From assembly GCA_002279285.1 (NCBI GenBank), contig NCBR01000001.1, positions 1-44,155 on the forward strand: DNA of 44,155 bases, in the 5' to 3' direction. The notes below the pieces were generated by a model. The model made no database searches and was not told the DNA's origin. It worked only from the letters and a program-made list of their open reading frames with translations. Below, piece by piece: positions 1-11,198 of this stretch. The translations under genes were made by a program, and so were the position numbers. Positions within the stretch are counted from its first letter, which is position 1; every line of letters starts with the position of its first letter. This stretch comes from Acidobacteria bacterium 37-71-11 (GTDB lineage: Bacteria > Acidobacteriota > Thermoanaerobaculia > Thermoanaerobaculales > Thermoanaerobaculaceae).

Positions 1-207
1 CGCAAACACCACCGCCAGCAGCAGGATCGTCCGGTTCTGCCGGCGCAGGAACGCCTCCGCCCCCTCCTTGATGGCGTCCGAGATCCGCCGCATCGCCGGA
101 CTCCCCGTCGAGAACTTCAGCACCCACCTCGCCAGGTAGACCGCGAACAACAACCCGAACACCGACAACCCGATCACCAGAAAAATCAGTTGTGCCGTGC
201 TGTGCAT
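1..207 (-). CDS. hppA: Membrane-bound proton/sodium-pumping pyrophosphatase, N-terminal fragment
   Basis: This is the first 69 codons of a membrane pyrophosphatase, which hydrolyses inorganic pyrophosphate and pumps H+ or Na+ across the inner membrane. The fragment shows a first membrane helix (about residues 6-26) followed by the family's conserved cytoplasmic stretch GSPAMRRISDAIKEGAEAFL and FLRRQNRT, then the start of a second helix. The start codon at 207 is preceded by a strong purine-rich ribosome binding site (GGAGGGGGGAG). The rest of the gene lies outside the window, so the K+-dependent or independent subtype and the coupling ion cannot be read. A sigma-70-like promoter lies upstream at 262-289. 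Confidence 0.9.
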   Translation of the reverse strand, partial: MHSTAQLIFLVIGLSVFGLLFAVYLARWVLKFSTGSPAMRRISDAIKEGAEAFLRRQNRTILLLAVVFA

Positions 208-261
208 GAGCGCTCCCCCCTCCTTCGAGAACCGCGACCGCGAAACCGCAAGTTGGCGGAG

Positions 262-289
262 ATGATACACGAAGGGCCGGCAGGCTCAA
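262..289 (-). promoter_or_regulatory. Sigma-70-like promoter of hppA
   Basis: On the minus strand TTGAGC (284-289), a 16-base spacer and TATCAT (262-267) form a good -35/-10 pair about 55 bases before the hppA start. A 7-bp GGCCGGC/GCCGGCC inverted repeat (275-281 with 295-301) overlaps the -35 region. It may also act as a transcription block between trpS and hppA, but no T-run follows it. Confidence 0.55.
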
Positions 290-319
290 CCCCCGCCGGC
301 CGCCCACGGGGAACCCTCT

Positions 320-1294
320 TCACCACCCCAAGCCGCCGGCGTGGCGGCAGTCGGCCATGACCGACGAGATCACCTCGCGCGCCCGCTCGCAGCCGTCGCG
401 CAGCGCGCTCTCCACGTAACCCCGGTCGCGGTCCAGCCGGTCGCGGCGCGCGCGCGCGTCGCGAAAGGTGTCGAGGATCAGGCCCAGGAGGCGTTTCTTC
501 AACTCACCGTAGCCGGTGCCCCCCTCGACGAACAGCCGCTTGGTCTCGGGCCAGGCATCCTCGGGGGTGAAGACCTTGAGCATCGCGTAGAGGGCGTTCC
601 CGCGCGTCGGTTTGGGGTCGGCCACCGGCGTGGAGTCGGTGACGATCGACATCACGCGCTTCTTGAGCTCCGCCTCGGGGGCGAAGATCTCGAGGGTGTT
701 GCCGTACGACTTCGACATCTTCTGCCCGTCGACCCCGGGCACCACCGCGACCTCCGGCAGGATCAGCTCCTCGGGGACGCGCAGCACGTCTTGCCCATAC
801 GTCTGGTTGAACGCCGCCGCGATGTCGCGCGTCATCTCGAGGTGCTGCTTCTGGTCCCTCCCGACCGGCACACGGTCGGCGCGCACGATCAGGATGTCGG
901 CCGCCATCAACACCGGGTACGCGAAAAGCCCGTGGTTCGGGGTGATCCCCTTGGCCACCTTGTCCTTGTAGGAGTGACCGCGTTGCAGCAGGCCCATCGG
1001 CGTCACCGTCGAGAGCATCCAGGCAAGCTCGGCGACCTCGGGCACGTCGGACTGGCGGTAGAGCACGGAGCGCTCGGGGTCGAGCCCGAGCGCGATGAAG
1101 TCGGCGGCGACGCGGAAGGTGTTGTCCCGCAGGACCGCGCCGTCTTTGATCGTCGTCATCGCGTGCAGGTCGGCGACGAAGTAGTAGCAGTCGTTGGCCG
1201 CGTCCGTCTGCAGCTGCACGAACTGGCGGATCGCCCCGAAGTAGTTACCGATGTGAAGTTTGCCCGAAGGCTGTACGCCCGACAGGATGCGCAT
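320..1294 (-). CDS. trpS: Tryptophanyl-tRNA synthetase
   Basis: A class I aminoacyl-tRNA synthetase that charges tRNA-Trp with tryptophan. The 324 residues match the usual bacterial length. The Rossmann signature appears as HIGN at residues 14-17, in the N-terminal context SGVQPSGKLHIGN typical of TrpS, and the KMSKS loop is at 192-196. The start is supported by GGGAGG four bases before the ATG. The gene stands alone between hppA and the recX-alaS-transglycosylase group, all on the minus strand. Nothing appears missing or altered. Confidence 0.97.
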   Translation of the reverse strand: MRILSGVQPSGKLHIGNYFGAIRQFVQLQTDAANDCYYFVADLHAMTTIKDGAVLRDNTFRVAADFIALGLDPERSVLYRQSDVPEVAELAWMLSTVTPMGLLQRGHSYKDKVAKGITPNHGLFAYPVLMAADILIVRADRVPVGRDQKQHLEMTRDIAAAFNQTYGQDVLRVPEELILPEVAVVPGVDGQKMSKSYGNTLEIFAPEAELKKRVMSIVTDSTPVADPKPTRGNALYAMLKVFTPEDAWPETKRLFVEGGTGYGELKKRLLGLILDTFRDARARRDRLDRDRGYVESALRDGCERAREVISSVMADCRHAGGLGW

Positions 1295-1347
1295 GAAACC
1301 TCCCGGGCCGGAATACTACCAGTTGACGGCGATCGGCCGTCCCGCTC

Positions 1348-2045
1348 TCACCGCAAACCGAGGGGCTGGAGGACCGCCGCCTCCCCGGGCCGATGGACGT
1401 TGGCGATCAGCGGCAGGCCGTCTTCGGCGGAGAGTTCGACAGGCAGCGCGCGGCGTGCCGGCCTCCCGAACCCGCCCGTGAGGACCGGCATCGTCGCGTC
1501 GCCGCGGTAGGCCATCAGGATCGCCTTCACGTAGTTCTGCGTCTCATTGTACGGGGGAACGCCCCCACTCCTCTCGACCGCCCCAGGACCGGCGTTGTAC
1601 GCGGCGAGGGCGAGCGCGATGTTGGAGTTGAAGCGCTGCAACAGGTCCTTCAGGTAGTGCACGCCGGCGCGGATGTTCTGCAGCGGGTCGAAGGCGTTCG
1701 CGACGTTGTACAGGCTCGCCGTTTGCGGCATCAGCTGCATGATGCCGCGCGCGCCTTTCGGGCTCACCGCGCGCGGGTTGTAGCCGGACTCCATGCGGAT
1801 GACGAGGTCGACGAGCCGGGGGTCGAGGCCGTGGCTGCGGGCCGCATCCTCGACCGCGGGCCAGAGTTCCGTCCGCCGGGCCGTCGCGCCCCGGGGGATC
1901 GTGATCGTGCCGGCGCCGTGGGCCGGGATGTTGACGATGCGGCGGGTGCCGTCCGGGGCGGTGAAGATGAACACGCCGGCGGAGCGCTCGGCGGCCGCAG
2001 ACCCCGCCGCCAGCGCCGCGATCGCAACGATCATGGCCAACCGCT

Positions 2046-2049
<4 letters not shown>
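1348..2049 (-). CDS. Exported lytic transglycosylase (SLT domain)
   Basis: A family 1 lytic transglycosylase that would cleave peptidoglycan glycan strands in the periplasm, releasing anhydromuropeptides. Residues 1-20 form a Sec signal peptide ending in AAGSAAA. The SLT domain covers about 70-190. The catalytic glutamate is E87 in RMESGYNPRAVS, followed by the family signatures GARGIMQLMP (99-108) and ALAAYNAGPGAV (147-158). At 233 residues it is a compact single-domain form without LysM repeats. Its start overlaps the stop of alaS by four bases, so translation is probably coupled. The role could be general wall turnover or opening the wall for a pilus; the sequence does not decide. Confidence 0.9.
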
Positions 2050-4694
<2,645 letters not shown>

Positions 4695-5216
4695 GCGGCT
4701 CGTCTCTCCCGTTCTCGCGCAGGGCGCGGTTCACCAGGTCGAGGCTAAAACCGCGCGCGAGCAGATACCGTACCACTTTCCGCCGCTGCTCCGGAAGCCG
4801 CCGCCAGAAGCGGTGCTTCGCCGCCGCCTTGGCGAACGCGGCCGCGAGCGCGACGCCCTCGCCCTCCCCGGCGGCGAGCTCGGCGAGCGCCGCATCGGCG
4901 GCGTCCTTCGCCACCTTCCTCCGCTTGAGCGCCGCGATCACGGCGCGCCGGCCGCGCCCGGCCCGGAGCTGCGCTTGGCAGACGGAGCGCGCGAGGGCGT
5001 CCTCGTCGAGCAGGCCGGCGCGCTCGAGCCTCGCGATCTCAACGGCCACCGCCGGCACCTCGCCCCCCCGGCGCTCGAGCCTCTCGGCGATCTCGGCGTG
5101 CGACAGCGCCCGCCGCGCGAGCATCGCGAGTGCCGCTTCGTGGAGCGACTCCGCGCTCGGAGGCGCCGTGTTGCCACGCGCTCGATAAGGGGGGCGCATG
5201 CCGGAATTCTACGGCT

Positions 5217-6404
5217 TCACCGGCCCGGGGTCTCCTTGTTGCCGAACTCGAACGGGCTGTTGCCGACGAACGCCTCGGCGCCGGGGCTGCCCTCGAGCGT
5301 GCTTTCCATCTCCTCGCGCGAGACGTCGGAGGTGGACTGGATCCCCTGAATGCGGAGCTTGAACTCGTCGGGGTTGGAGGCGCGCCGGATCGCCTCGTCG
5401 AGCGTGATCAGGCCCGACTTGTACAGGCTGTACAGCGACTGGTCGAACGTCTGCATCCCGTACTGCGAGGTGCCGGCGGCGATCGCGTCGCGGATCAGCT
5501 TCGTCTTCTCCTTCTGCTCGATGCACTCGCGGATGTAGGCGGTCGAGATCAGGACCTCCACGGCCGGCACGCGGCCGAGCCCGTCGGCGCGGGGCAGCAG
5601 CCGCATCGAGATGATCGCCCGGAGCACGACGGCGAGCTGGATGCGGATCTGCTTCTGCTGGTGCGGGGGGAACACCGAGATGATGCGGTTGATCGTCTCG
5701 GTGGCGTCCAGGGTGTGGAGGGTCGAGAGCACGAGGTGGCCGGTCTCGGCGGCGAGCAGCGACGTCTCGATCGTCTCGTAGTCGCGCATCTCGCCGACGA
5801 GGATCACGTCGGGGTCCTGGCGCAGACCCGAGCGCAGCGCCACCGAGAAGCTTCGCGTGTCGACCTCGACCTCGCGCTGGTTGATGATCGCCTTCTTGTC
5901 GCGGTGCAGGAACTCGATCGGGTCCTCGATGGTGACGATGTGGCAGTTGCGGGTGCTGTTGACGTGGTCGATCATCGCCGCGAGCGAGGTCGACTTCCCC
6001 GAGCCGGTGGTCCCGGTCACCAGGACGAGGCCGCGCTCCTCCTCGGCGATCTTCTCGAGAACGGGCGGAAGCAGCAGTTCCTTCACCGTGAGGATGCGCG
6101 CCGGGATCAACCGCAGCACCAGGCCGACCGACCCGCGCTGCTGGAAGATGTTGCAGCGGAACCGGCCGAGACCGGGGACCGAGTACGCGATGTCGATCTC
6201 GAGGAACTGCTTGAACTTCTCCTTCTGCTGCGTCGACATCATCGAGAACGCCATCGCGATGGTGTCCTCCTGCATCAGGCGCTTGAACTCCACCAGCGGC
6301 ACGAGCGTGCCATCCACCCGGATGAGCGGGTGGGCGCCGACCTTCAGGTGCACGTCCGACGCCTTCCGCTCCGTTGCCGCTTTGAGGATGTCGTTGATGT
6401 GCAT
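5217..6404 (-). CDS. pilT: Type IV pilus retraction ATPase (PilT family), copy 1
   Basis: A hexameric cytoplasmic ATPase that depolymerises type IV pili for twitching motility. Its 395 residues carry a PAS-like N-terminal domain with the SDVHLKVGAHPLIRVDG segment, Walker A GTTGSGKS (131-138), the Asp box IEDPIEF, Walker B ILVGEMRD (201-208) and the His box TGHLVLSTLHT. Near the C-terminus AYIRECIEQKEKTKL corresponds to the PilT retraction motif AIRNLIRE. It is followed by a paralogue in the same orientation. The pair may act like PilT and PilU; which plays which part is not decided by sequence alone. No other pilus genes are in the window. Confidence 0.92.
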   Translation of the reverse strand: MHINDILKAATERKASDVHLKVGAHPLIRVDGTLVPLVEFKRLMQEDTIAMAFSMMSTQQKEKFKQFLEIDIAYSVPGLGRFRCNIFQQRGSVGLVLRLIPARILTVKELLLPPVLEKIAEEERGLVLVTGTTGSGKSTSLAAMIDHVNSTRNCHIVTIEDPIEFLHRDKKAIINQREVEVDTRSFSVALRSGLRQDPDVILVGEMRDYETIETSLLAAETGHLVLSTLHTLDATETINRIISVFPPHQQKQIRIQLAVVLRAIISMRLLPRADGLGRVPAVEVLISTAYIRECIEQKEKTKLIRDAIAAGTSQYGMQTFDQSLYSLYKSGLITLDEAIRRASNPDEFKLRIQGIQSTSDVSREEMESTLEGSPGAEAFVGNSPFEFGNKETPGR

Positions 6405-6508
6405 GGCCGTGCCCCCTTGCCGCCGCTTGCGTCCTTGTGCTCTCGAGATACCCTAACCCGACGGGCCCAAGGTGTCAAAGCAGCGACGCGCGACCGCTAC
6501 CCTCAGGC

Positions 6509-7948
6509 TCACTCCAGCTTCAGCAGCCCCCGCAGCGCGTCCTTGTCCACGGCCCTGGCGAGCGCCTCCTGGGCGTCCACCTTGCCGTCCCGCACCAGCT
6601 CGGCGAGGGAGTCGTTCAAGGTGCGCATCCCAAGGCGCTTGGCGGTCTGCATGACGGTGGGGATCTGAAACGTTTTCCCTTCGCGGATGAGGTTGGCGAC
6701 CGCGGGGATCCCAAGCAAGATCTCGTAGGCCGCGACCCTTCCGCCGCCGATGCGCTTCAGGAGGATCTGCGCGATGACGCCCTTGAGCGACTCCGCAAGC
6801 ATCACGCGGATCTGCGCCTGGCGGTCGGGAGGGAACTGGTCCACCAGGCGCTCGACCGTGGAGACGGCGGTGGTCGTGTGCAATGTCGCGAACACGAGGT
6901 GTCCGGTCTCGGCGGTCTCGATCGCGATCGCCATCGTCTCGAGGTCGCGCAGCTCGCCGACGAGCACGATGTCGGGGTCCTCGCGCAGCGCTGCCCGCAG
7001 CGCGCGCTTGAACGACCCCGTGTGGGTGTACACCTCGCGCTGGTTGACCAGGCACTTCTTGTTCTCGTGGACGAACTCGATCGGGTCCTCGATCGTGATG
7101 ATGTGGTCGTTGCGCGTGTCGTTGATGAGGTCGATCATGGCGGCGAGGGTGGTCGACTTCCCCGACCCGGTCGGCCCGGTCACGAGCACCAGCCCCTTGT
7201 TGAGCGAGCACAGGCTGCGCACGCACTCGGGCAGGCCGAGGTTGTCGAAGCTCAGGATCTGGTTCGGAATCTGGCGGAAGACGGCGCCGGCGCCGTGGCG
7301 GTCGCGGAAGAGGTTGACCCGGAACCTCGCCACGCCGGGGATCTCGTATGCGAAGTCGGTGTCACTCTCCGCCCGGAACTCGGTGCGGTTGACCGCGGCG
7401 GCGACCTCGTCGCACATCAGGAGCACGTGCTCCGACGACAGCGGCGTCGAAAACTCCGGCAAGGCGGCCATGTCGCCGTGGAGGCGCATCAGCGGCGGCC
7501 GCGACGCCGTCAGGTGCAGGTCGGAGCCCCCCAGTTCGACAAGGCGGCGCAGCATCCGGTCGAGGGGCCGCTCGAGCGCCGGCGGCACCGGGGGCGGGAC
7601 CGCCGTCGGCTGTGGCGGCGGCGGGGCTGGTGCCGCTACGGGCGCCGGCTCGGCCGGCGCCAGGTCGAGGGTGGCGCGGGGCTCCCCGCCAGTGCGACTC
7701 GCGCGCAGCGTGAGGTGTGCGCCCGCGACCTCGATCACCGCGGTGACCTCCTCGCCCAGTTCCAACGCCACCCAGCGCGCCGGCCCGACCGCGGTTTCGA
7801 TCCAGCGCTCCAGCTCCTCGCTGGCAACGACGGCTTTCCCCGCCTGGAGCATCGCGCCGCCGGCCACCAGCACCGCGGGCTTGCCGCCGCGCAGGTCGAG
7901 CCGCTCGCCGCCCTTCTGGCGCGCGGCCTTGACGAGTCTCTCGATCAT
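6509..7948 (-). CDS. PilT/PilU-like ATPase with extra N-terminal domain, copy 2
   Basis: A second retraction-type ATPase of 479 residues. About 90 N-terminal residues of unknown fold are followed by a proline/alanine-rich linker (about 98-128) and then the full PilT-like core: GSDLHLTASRPPLMRLHG, Walker A GPTGSGKS, IEDPIEFVHENKK, Walker B IVLVGELRD and TGHLVFATLHT. The extension and linker are not in standard PilT and may dock it to copy 1 or to the pilus base. The ATG at 7948 is chosen; GTG at 7963 is an alternative but overlaps the only GGGGAGG sequence. The gene points away from the DUF255 protein, with which it shares a 147-base upstream region where I see no clear promoter. Confidence 0.88.
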   Translation of the reverse strand: MIERLVKAARQKGGERLDLRGGKPAVLVAGGAMLQAGKAVVASEELERWIETAVGPARWVALELGEEVTAVIEVAGAHLTLRASRTGGEPRATLDLAPAEPAPVAAPAPPPPQPTAVPPPVPPALERPLDRMLRRLVELGGSDLHLTASRPPLMRLHGDMAALPEFSTPLSSEHVLLMCDEVAAAVNRTEFRAESDTDFAYEIPGVARFRVNLFRDRHGAGAVFRQIPNQILSFDNLGLPECVRSLCSLNKGLVLVTGPTGSGKSTTLAAMIDLINDTRNDHIITIEDPIEFVHENKKCLVNQREVYTHTGSFKRALRAALREDPDIVLVGELRDLETMAIAIETAETGHLVFATLHTTTAVSTVERLVDQFPPDRQAQIRVMLAESLKGVIAQILLKRIGGGRVAAYEILLGIPAVANLIREGKTFQIPTVMQTAKRLGMRTLNDSLAELVRDGKVDAQEALARAVDKDALRGLLKLE

Positions 7949-8095
7949 GCCGGTATCGCTCACCTCCCCATGGTAGTCCGGCTCGGCGGGGTTCACCAGG
8001 GGATTATTTCGGCTTCGCCGTGCTTTCTGGGGAAGCGGAGGGACCGATGCACACTCCTGCTGCGACGGTGCTCGCCGGTGGGTAAGCTCTCGCCC

Positions 8096-10168
8096 ATGAC
8101 CCCGGCGCAACCTGCAAACCGCCTGATCGGCGAACCGAGTCCCTACCTCAGGCAGCACGCCCACAACCCGGTGGCGTGGTACCCGTGGGGCGAGGAAGCC
8201 CTGATCAGGGCGAGGGAGGAGGACAAGCCGATCTTCCTCTCGATCGGGTACGCGGCGTGCCACTGGTGCCACGTCATGGAACGGGAGTCGTTCGAGGACC
8301 CGGCGATCGCGGCGCTCCTCGCCGGGCACTTCATCGCGGTCAAAGTGGACCGCGAGGAGAGGCCCGACCTGGACGCCGTTTACATGAACGCGGTGCAGGC
8401 GATGACCGGCTCGGGGGGCTGGCCGCTCTCGGTGTTCCTCACCCCCGACCTGAAGCCGTTCCTCGGGGGCACCTACTTTCCTCCGGAGCGCAAATGGGGA
8501 ACGCCGTCGTTCCGGGAAGTCGTGGCAGCCGTCGCCGACGCCTGGCTGAACCGCCGCGACGAACTCGACGGTGCGGCCGCCACCCTCGCCGCCCAGTTGG
8601 CGAAGGACGAGGAGCCGGCCCCAGGCTCCCTCGACGCCGCGGCGGCCGCTGCCAGCGCGCTCGGAACGCTGGCGGCCCAGTACGATCGGCGCTGGGGCGG
8701 CTTCGGCGCGGCGCCGAAGTTCCCGACCCCGTCGCGGCTCTTCTTCTTGATTGACAAGGCGCGCCGCGACCCGGCGGCGCGCGATCTCCTTGCCGGGACG
8801 CTCGACGGGATGGCGGCCGGCGGCTTTTGCGACTGGCTCGGCGGTGGGTTCCACCGCTACTCCGTCGACGAGGCGTGGCGCATGCCCCACTTCGAGAAGA
8901 TGGTCTACGACAACGCGCTGCTCGCGCGGGCGTACGCCGAGGCCGGCCTCGCCCTCGACCGCGCCGAGTGGGTGGCGGTCGCGCGGGTGACCGCCGACTA
9001 CCTGGTGGGCGAGATGCGCGGGCCGGAGGGAGCTTTCCTCTCCTCCACCGACGCGGACAGCGAGGGGCATGAGGGCCGCTTCTTCACCTGGACGGCGGCG
9101 CAGGTGCGCGCGGCCCTCCCCCCCGGCGAGGCCGACCTGGTGATTGCGCTGTGCGGGCTCGGTGCCACGAGCAACCTCGAGGGGGATGCCCGCGTGCTGC
9201 GGCCCGCCCTGCCGCTGGCGGAGGTAGCGGCCGAGTTCCAGCTCACGACCGACCTCGCGGCCGGCCGGCTTGCCTCGGCGCGCGAGCGCCTGCTCGCGGC
9301 GCGGCGGCTGCGGGTGCCTCCGGCCACCGACGATAAGCGCCTCGCCGGCTGGAACGGGATGGCGGTGTGGTCGCTCGCCTACCTCGGGGCGGCCCTCCCC
9401 GAACCTCGCTACCTCCAGACAGCCAGGACGGCGGGCCATTTTCTTCTCGCACGCACCGCCCCCGACGGGCGCCTGGAGCGCTCGTGGCGCGACGGTGCGG
9501 TATCGGGCGTCGAGACGCTCGAGGACGTCGCCTGGGTCGTCGCGGCGTTCTCCCAACTCTTCGAGGCGGACGGTGAGGTGGCGTGGCTGACGGCCGCCAA
9601 GGCGCTCGTCGAGCGGCGGTTGCCGCACTACCAGACGCGGTCGGGGGCGCTCTGCGACACCCCCGACGACGGGCCGGATCTGCTCCTGCGCCCTCGAACC
9701 CCTGCCGACGGCGCCACCCCCTCGGCAGCCGGCGTCCTCGCCGCCGCGTTGCTCCGCCTCGCCGCGCTGACTGGGGAAGAACGCTTCCGGGTAGCCGGCG
9801 AGTGCGCCGTCGCGGCCGAGGCGGGGCTCCTGACACGGGTCCCGGCGGCGTGCCTGACGCTCGTGCAGGCGGCCGAGGGCGCCGTGCTGCCGGGAATGAC
9901 CCTCGTGGTGGTCGGCGACCCCAGTTGGGTCTCGACGCGCGAGCTGCTCGCCACCGCCTGGCGCCGCAAGCCTGCGCGCTGCGTCCTGGCGCCCTCGGGG
10001 CCGCTCCCGTTGCGGGCCGAGTCCCTGCGCGCCGTGCCCCTGTTCTCGGGCCGGGAGACTGTCCCTCCTGGTCGGGCCCGAGCCTACCTGTGCGAGGGTG
10101 GCGCCTGCCGCATTCCGGTCGAAGAGCCGGCGGCGCTCGCGCGCCTCCTCGACGCGGCCGGAAGTTGA
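8096..10168 (+). CDS. Thioredoxin-domain DUF255 protein (YyaL/SSP411 family)
   Basis: A 690-residue cytoplasmic protein of the DUF255/YyaL family. It joins an N-terminal thioredoxin-like domain to an (alpha/alpha)6 barrel like those of N-acylglucosamine epimerases. The hallmark N-terminus NRLIGEPSPYLRQHAHNPV is present, as is the CHWCHVM active-site-like motif (C55, C58). The barrel half contains GGGFHRYSVDEAWRMPHFEKMVYDN and the conserved DDKRLAGWNGMA. The family's biochemical function is unsettled. No signal peptide is visible. Length is normal for the family. The start is set by the conserved N-terminus, because the ribosome binding site is weak. Confidence 0.9.
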   Translation: MTPAQPANRLIGEPSPYLRQHAHNPVAWYPWGEEALIRAREEDKPIFLSIGYAACHWCHVMERESFEDPAIAALLAGHFIAVKVDREERPDLDAVYMNAVQAMTGSGGWPLSVFLTPDLKPFLGGTYFPPERKWGTPSFREVVAAVADAWLNRRDELDGAAATLAAQLAKDEEPAPGSLDAAAAAASALGTLAAQYDRRWGGFGAAPKFPTPSRLFFLIDKARRDPAARDLLAGTLDGMAAGGFCDWLGGGFHRYSVDEAWRMPHFEKMVYDNALLARAYAEAGLALDRAEWVAVARVTADYLVGEMRGPEGAFLSSTDADSEGHEGRFFTWTAAQVRAALPPGEADLVIALCGLGATSNLEGDARVLRPALPLAEVAAEFQLTTDLAAGRLASARERLLAARRLRVPPATDDKRLAGWNGMAVWSLAYLGAALPEPRYLQTARTAGHFLLARTAPDGRLERSWRDGAVSGVETLEDVAWVVAAFSQLFEADGEVAWLTAAKALVERRLPHYQTRSGALCDTPDDGPDLLLRPRTPADGATPSAAGVLAAALLRLAALTGEERFRVAGECAVAAEAGLLTRVPAACLTLVQAAEGAVLPGMTLVVVGDPSWVSTRELLATAWRRKPARCVLAPSGPLPLRAESLRAVPLFSGRETVPPGRARAYLCEGGACRIPVEEPAALARLLDAAGS

Positions 10169-10187
10169 CTCGAGATCGGGCGCCGGG

Positions 10188-11033
10188 CTACGCCGCCGGA
10201 GCCTTGCCCGGCAGCAGCCCGCGCAGGAACTGGTACAGGGCGAACGCGGCGAGCGCGAACGGGGCGAAGCCGAGGAACCCGAACACGGGCATCTCGTACA
10301 GCTTCACCGAGCCGAGGAACGGCACGGTGTAGCGCCAGCGTGCCGACGCCAGCATGTTCCAACTCTCCCAGAGCAGGCCGCACGCGAGCCCGGACGCGAG
10401 CAGCGCGGCCGGCCGGGAGCGCCGCCCCTGCTCGAGGTCGCCCAGCACCGAGGGCCGGCCCATCCGGTGGTTGACCGGGTCGAGCAGGAGCGGCCAGGCC
10501 AGCCACACGTCGGCCGCAAAATAGACGGACGGCCACAGCAGCGGGATCGCCGCCAGGATGGCGCCGACACTCACCAACGCCGCCGACAGCTCGCGCGGGA
10601 CCCTCCCGCCCGCGCCGCGGCCGGCGAGCCGGACCGCCGCCGGTTCGAGGAGTTGGCCGAGCAGGATGATCGCCGGTGTGATGGTGGCGAACGACCAGGC
10701 GTAGCCGAGGCCGCGCCACGGCCACGGCGGCAACCCCGAGTAGTGCCACCACAGCTCGGGCCCGGCGCTGGTCCAGAACCTGGGCCGGTCGTAAAGCTCG
10801 TAGAGCAGCCACGACGGGATGGAGACCGCGGCCATGAGCGCGAGTTCGAGCGGCGCGTTGCGCAGCCACGAGCGGCCGCGCCTTGCCAGCAGTCCGTCCA
10901 CCGCCACGATGAAACCCGTCCAGCACAGCGGCGTGAGGTTCTGCGCGGCCGGCGTGACGCGCGCCGCCGCGAGCCCCATGCTGGCCGCGATGAGGGCGAC
11001 GCCGGGCCAGAACCACCACGCCGGACGGGCCAT
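10188..11033 (-). CDS. Unknown multi-pass membrane protein
   Basis: A 281-residue integral membrane protein with about seven predicted hydrophobic helices, several rich in tryptophan (the N-terminus ARPAWWFWPG, then WYSGLPPWPWRG-like loops). A conserved-looking loop, NHRMGRPSVLGDLEQGRRSRP, precedes a helix ending in LLWESWNMLASARW. I do not recognise the family. The start at 11033 is chosen because the hydrophobic sequence begins there, while the open frame upstream is arginine-rich and overlaps the divergent adaptor gene. It converges on the DUF255 gene, leaving 19 bases, and is divergent from the efflux adaptor. No motif suggests an enzyme; a transporter or structural role is possible. Confidence 0.7.
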   Translation of the reverse strand: MARPAWWFWPGVALIAASMGLAAARVTPAAQNLTPLCWTGFIVAVDGLLARRGRSWLRNAPLELALMAAVSIPSWLLYELYDRPRFWTSAGPELWWHYSGLPPWPWRGLGYAWSFATITPAIILLGQLLEPAAVRLAGRGAGGRVPRELSAALVSVGAILAAIPLLWPSVYFAADVWLAWPLLLDPVNHRMGRPSVLGDLEQGRRSRPAALLASGLACGLLWESWNMLASARWRYTVPFLGSVKLYEMPVFGFLGFAPFALAAFALYQFLRGLLPGKAPAA

Positions 11034-11198
11034 GGTTGAATTGTAGCCAATCACCGGCGCGCCGGTGGCGCGATTGGACCTGTGCCCGAATCTGCGTTTC
11101 AACGCCAATGTAAACTTTGAGAAGCTGTTTGTCGTATCGTATCCATGCGCCGGACCGCGGCAGGCCCGCGGTGTGCTCCGCACGGCGGGGAGGTTTCT

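Noticed and set aside
341..1510. Long plus-strand frames opposite trpS, alaS, pilT and pyrG
   Set aside because: They are high-GC antisense shadows. The opposite strand carries full conserved enzymes.
6437..8095. A much longer start for the DUF255 protein, since its frame is open back to 6437
   Set aside because: That stretch is the antisense shadow of the PilT-like gene. The conserved family N-terminus begins at 8096.
11101..11146. Promoter TTGAGA-N17-TATCCA before the efflux adaptor
   Set aside because: The -10 matches only three of six consensus bases, so it is too weak to call as a feature.
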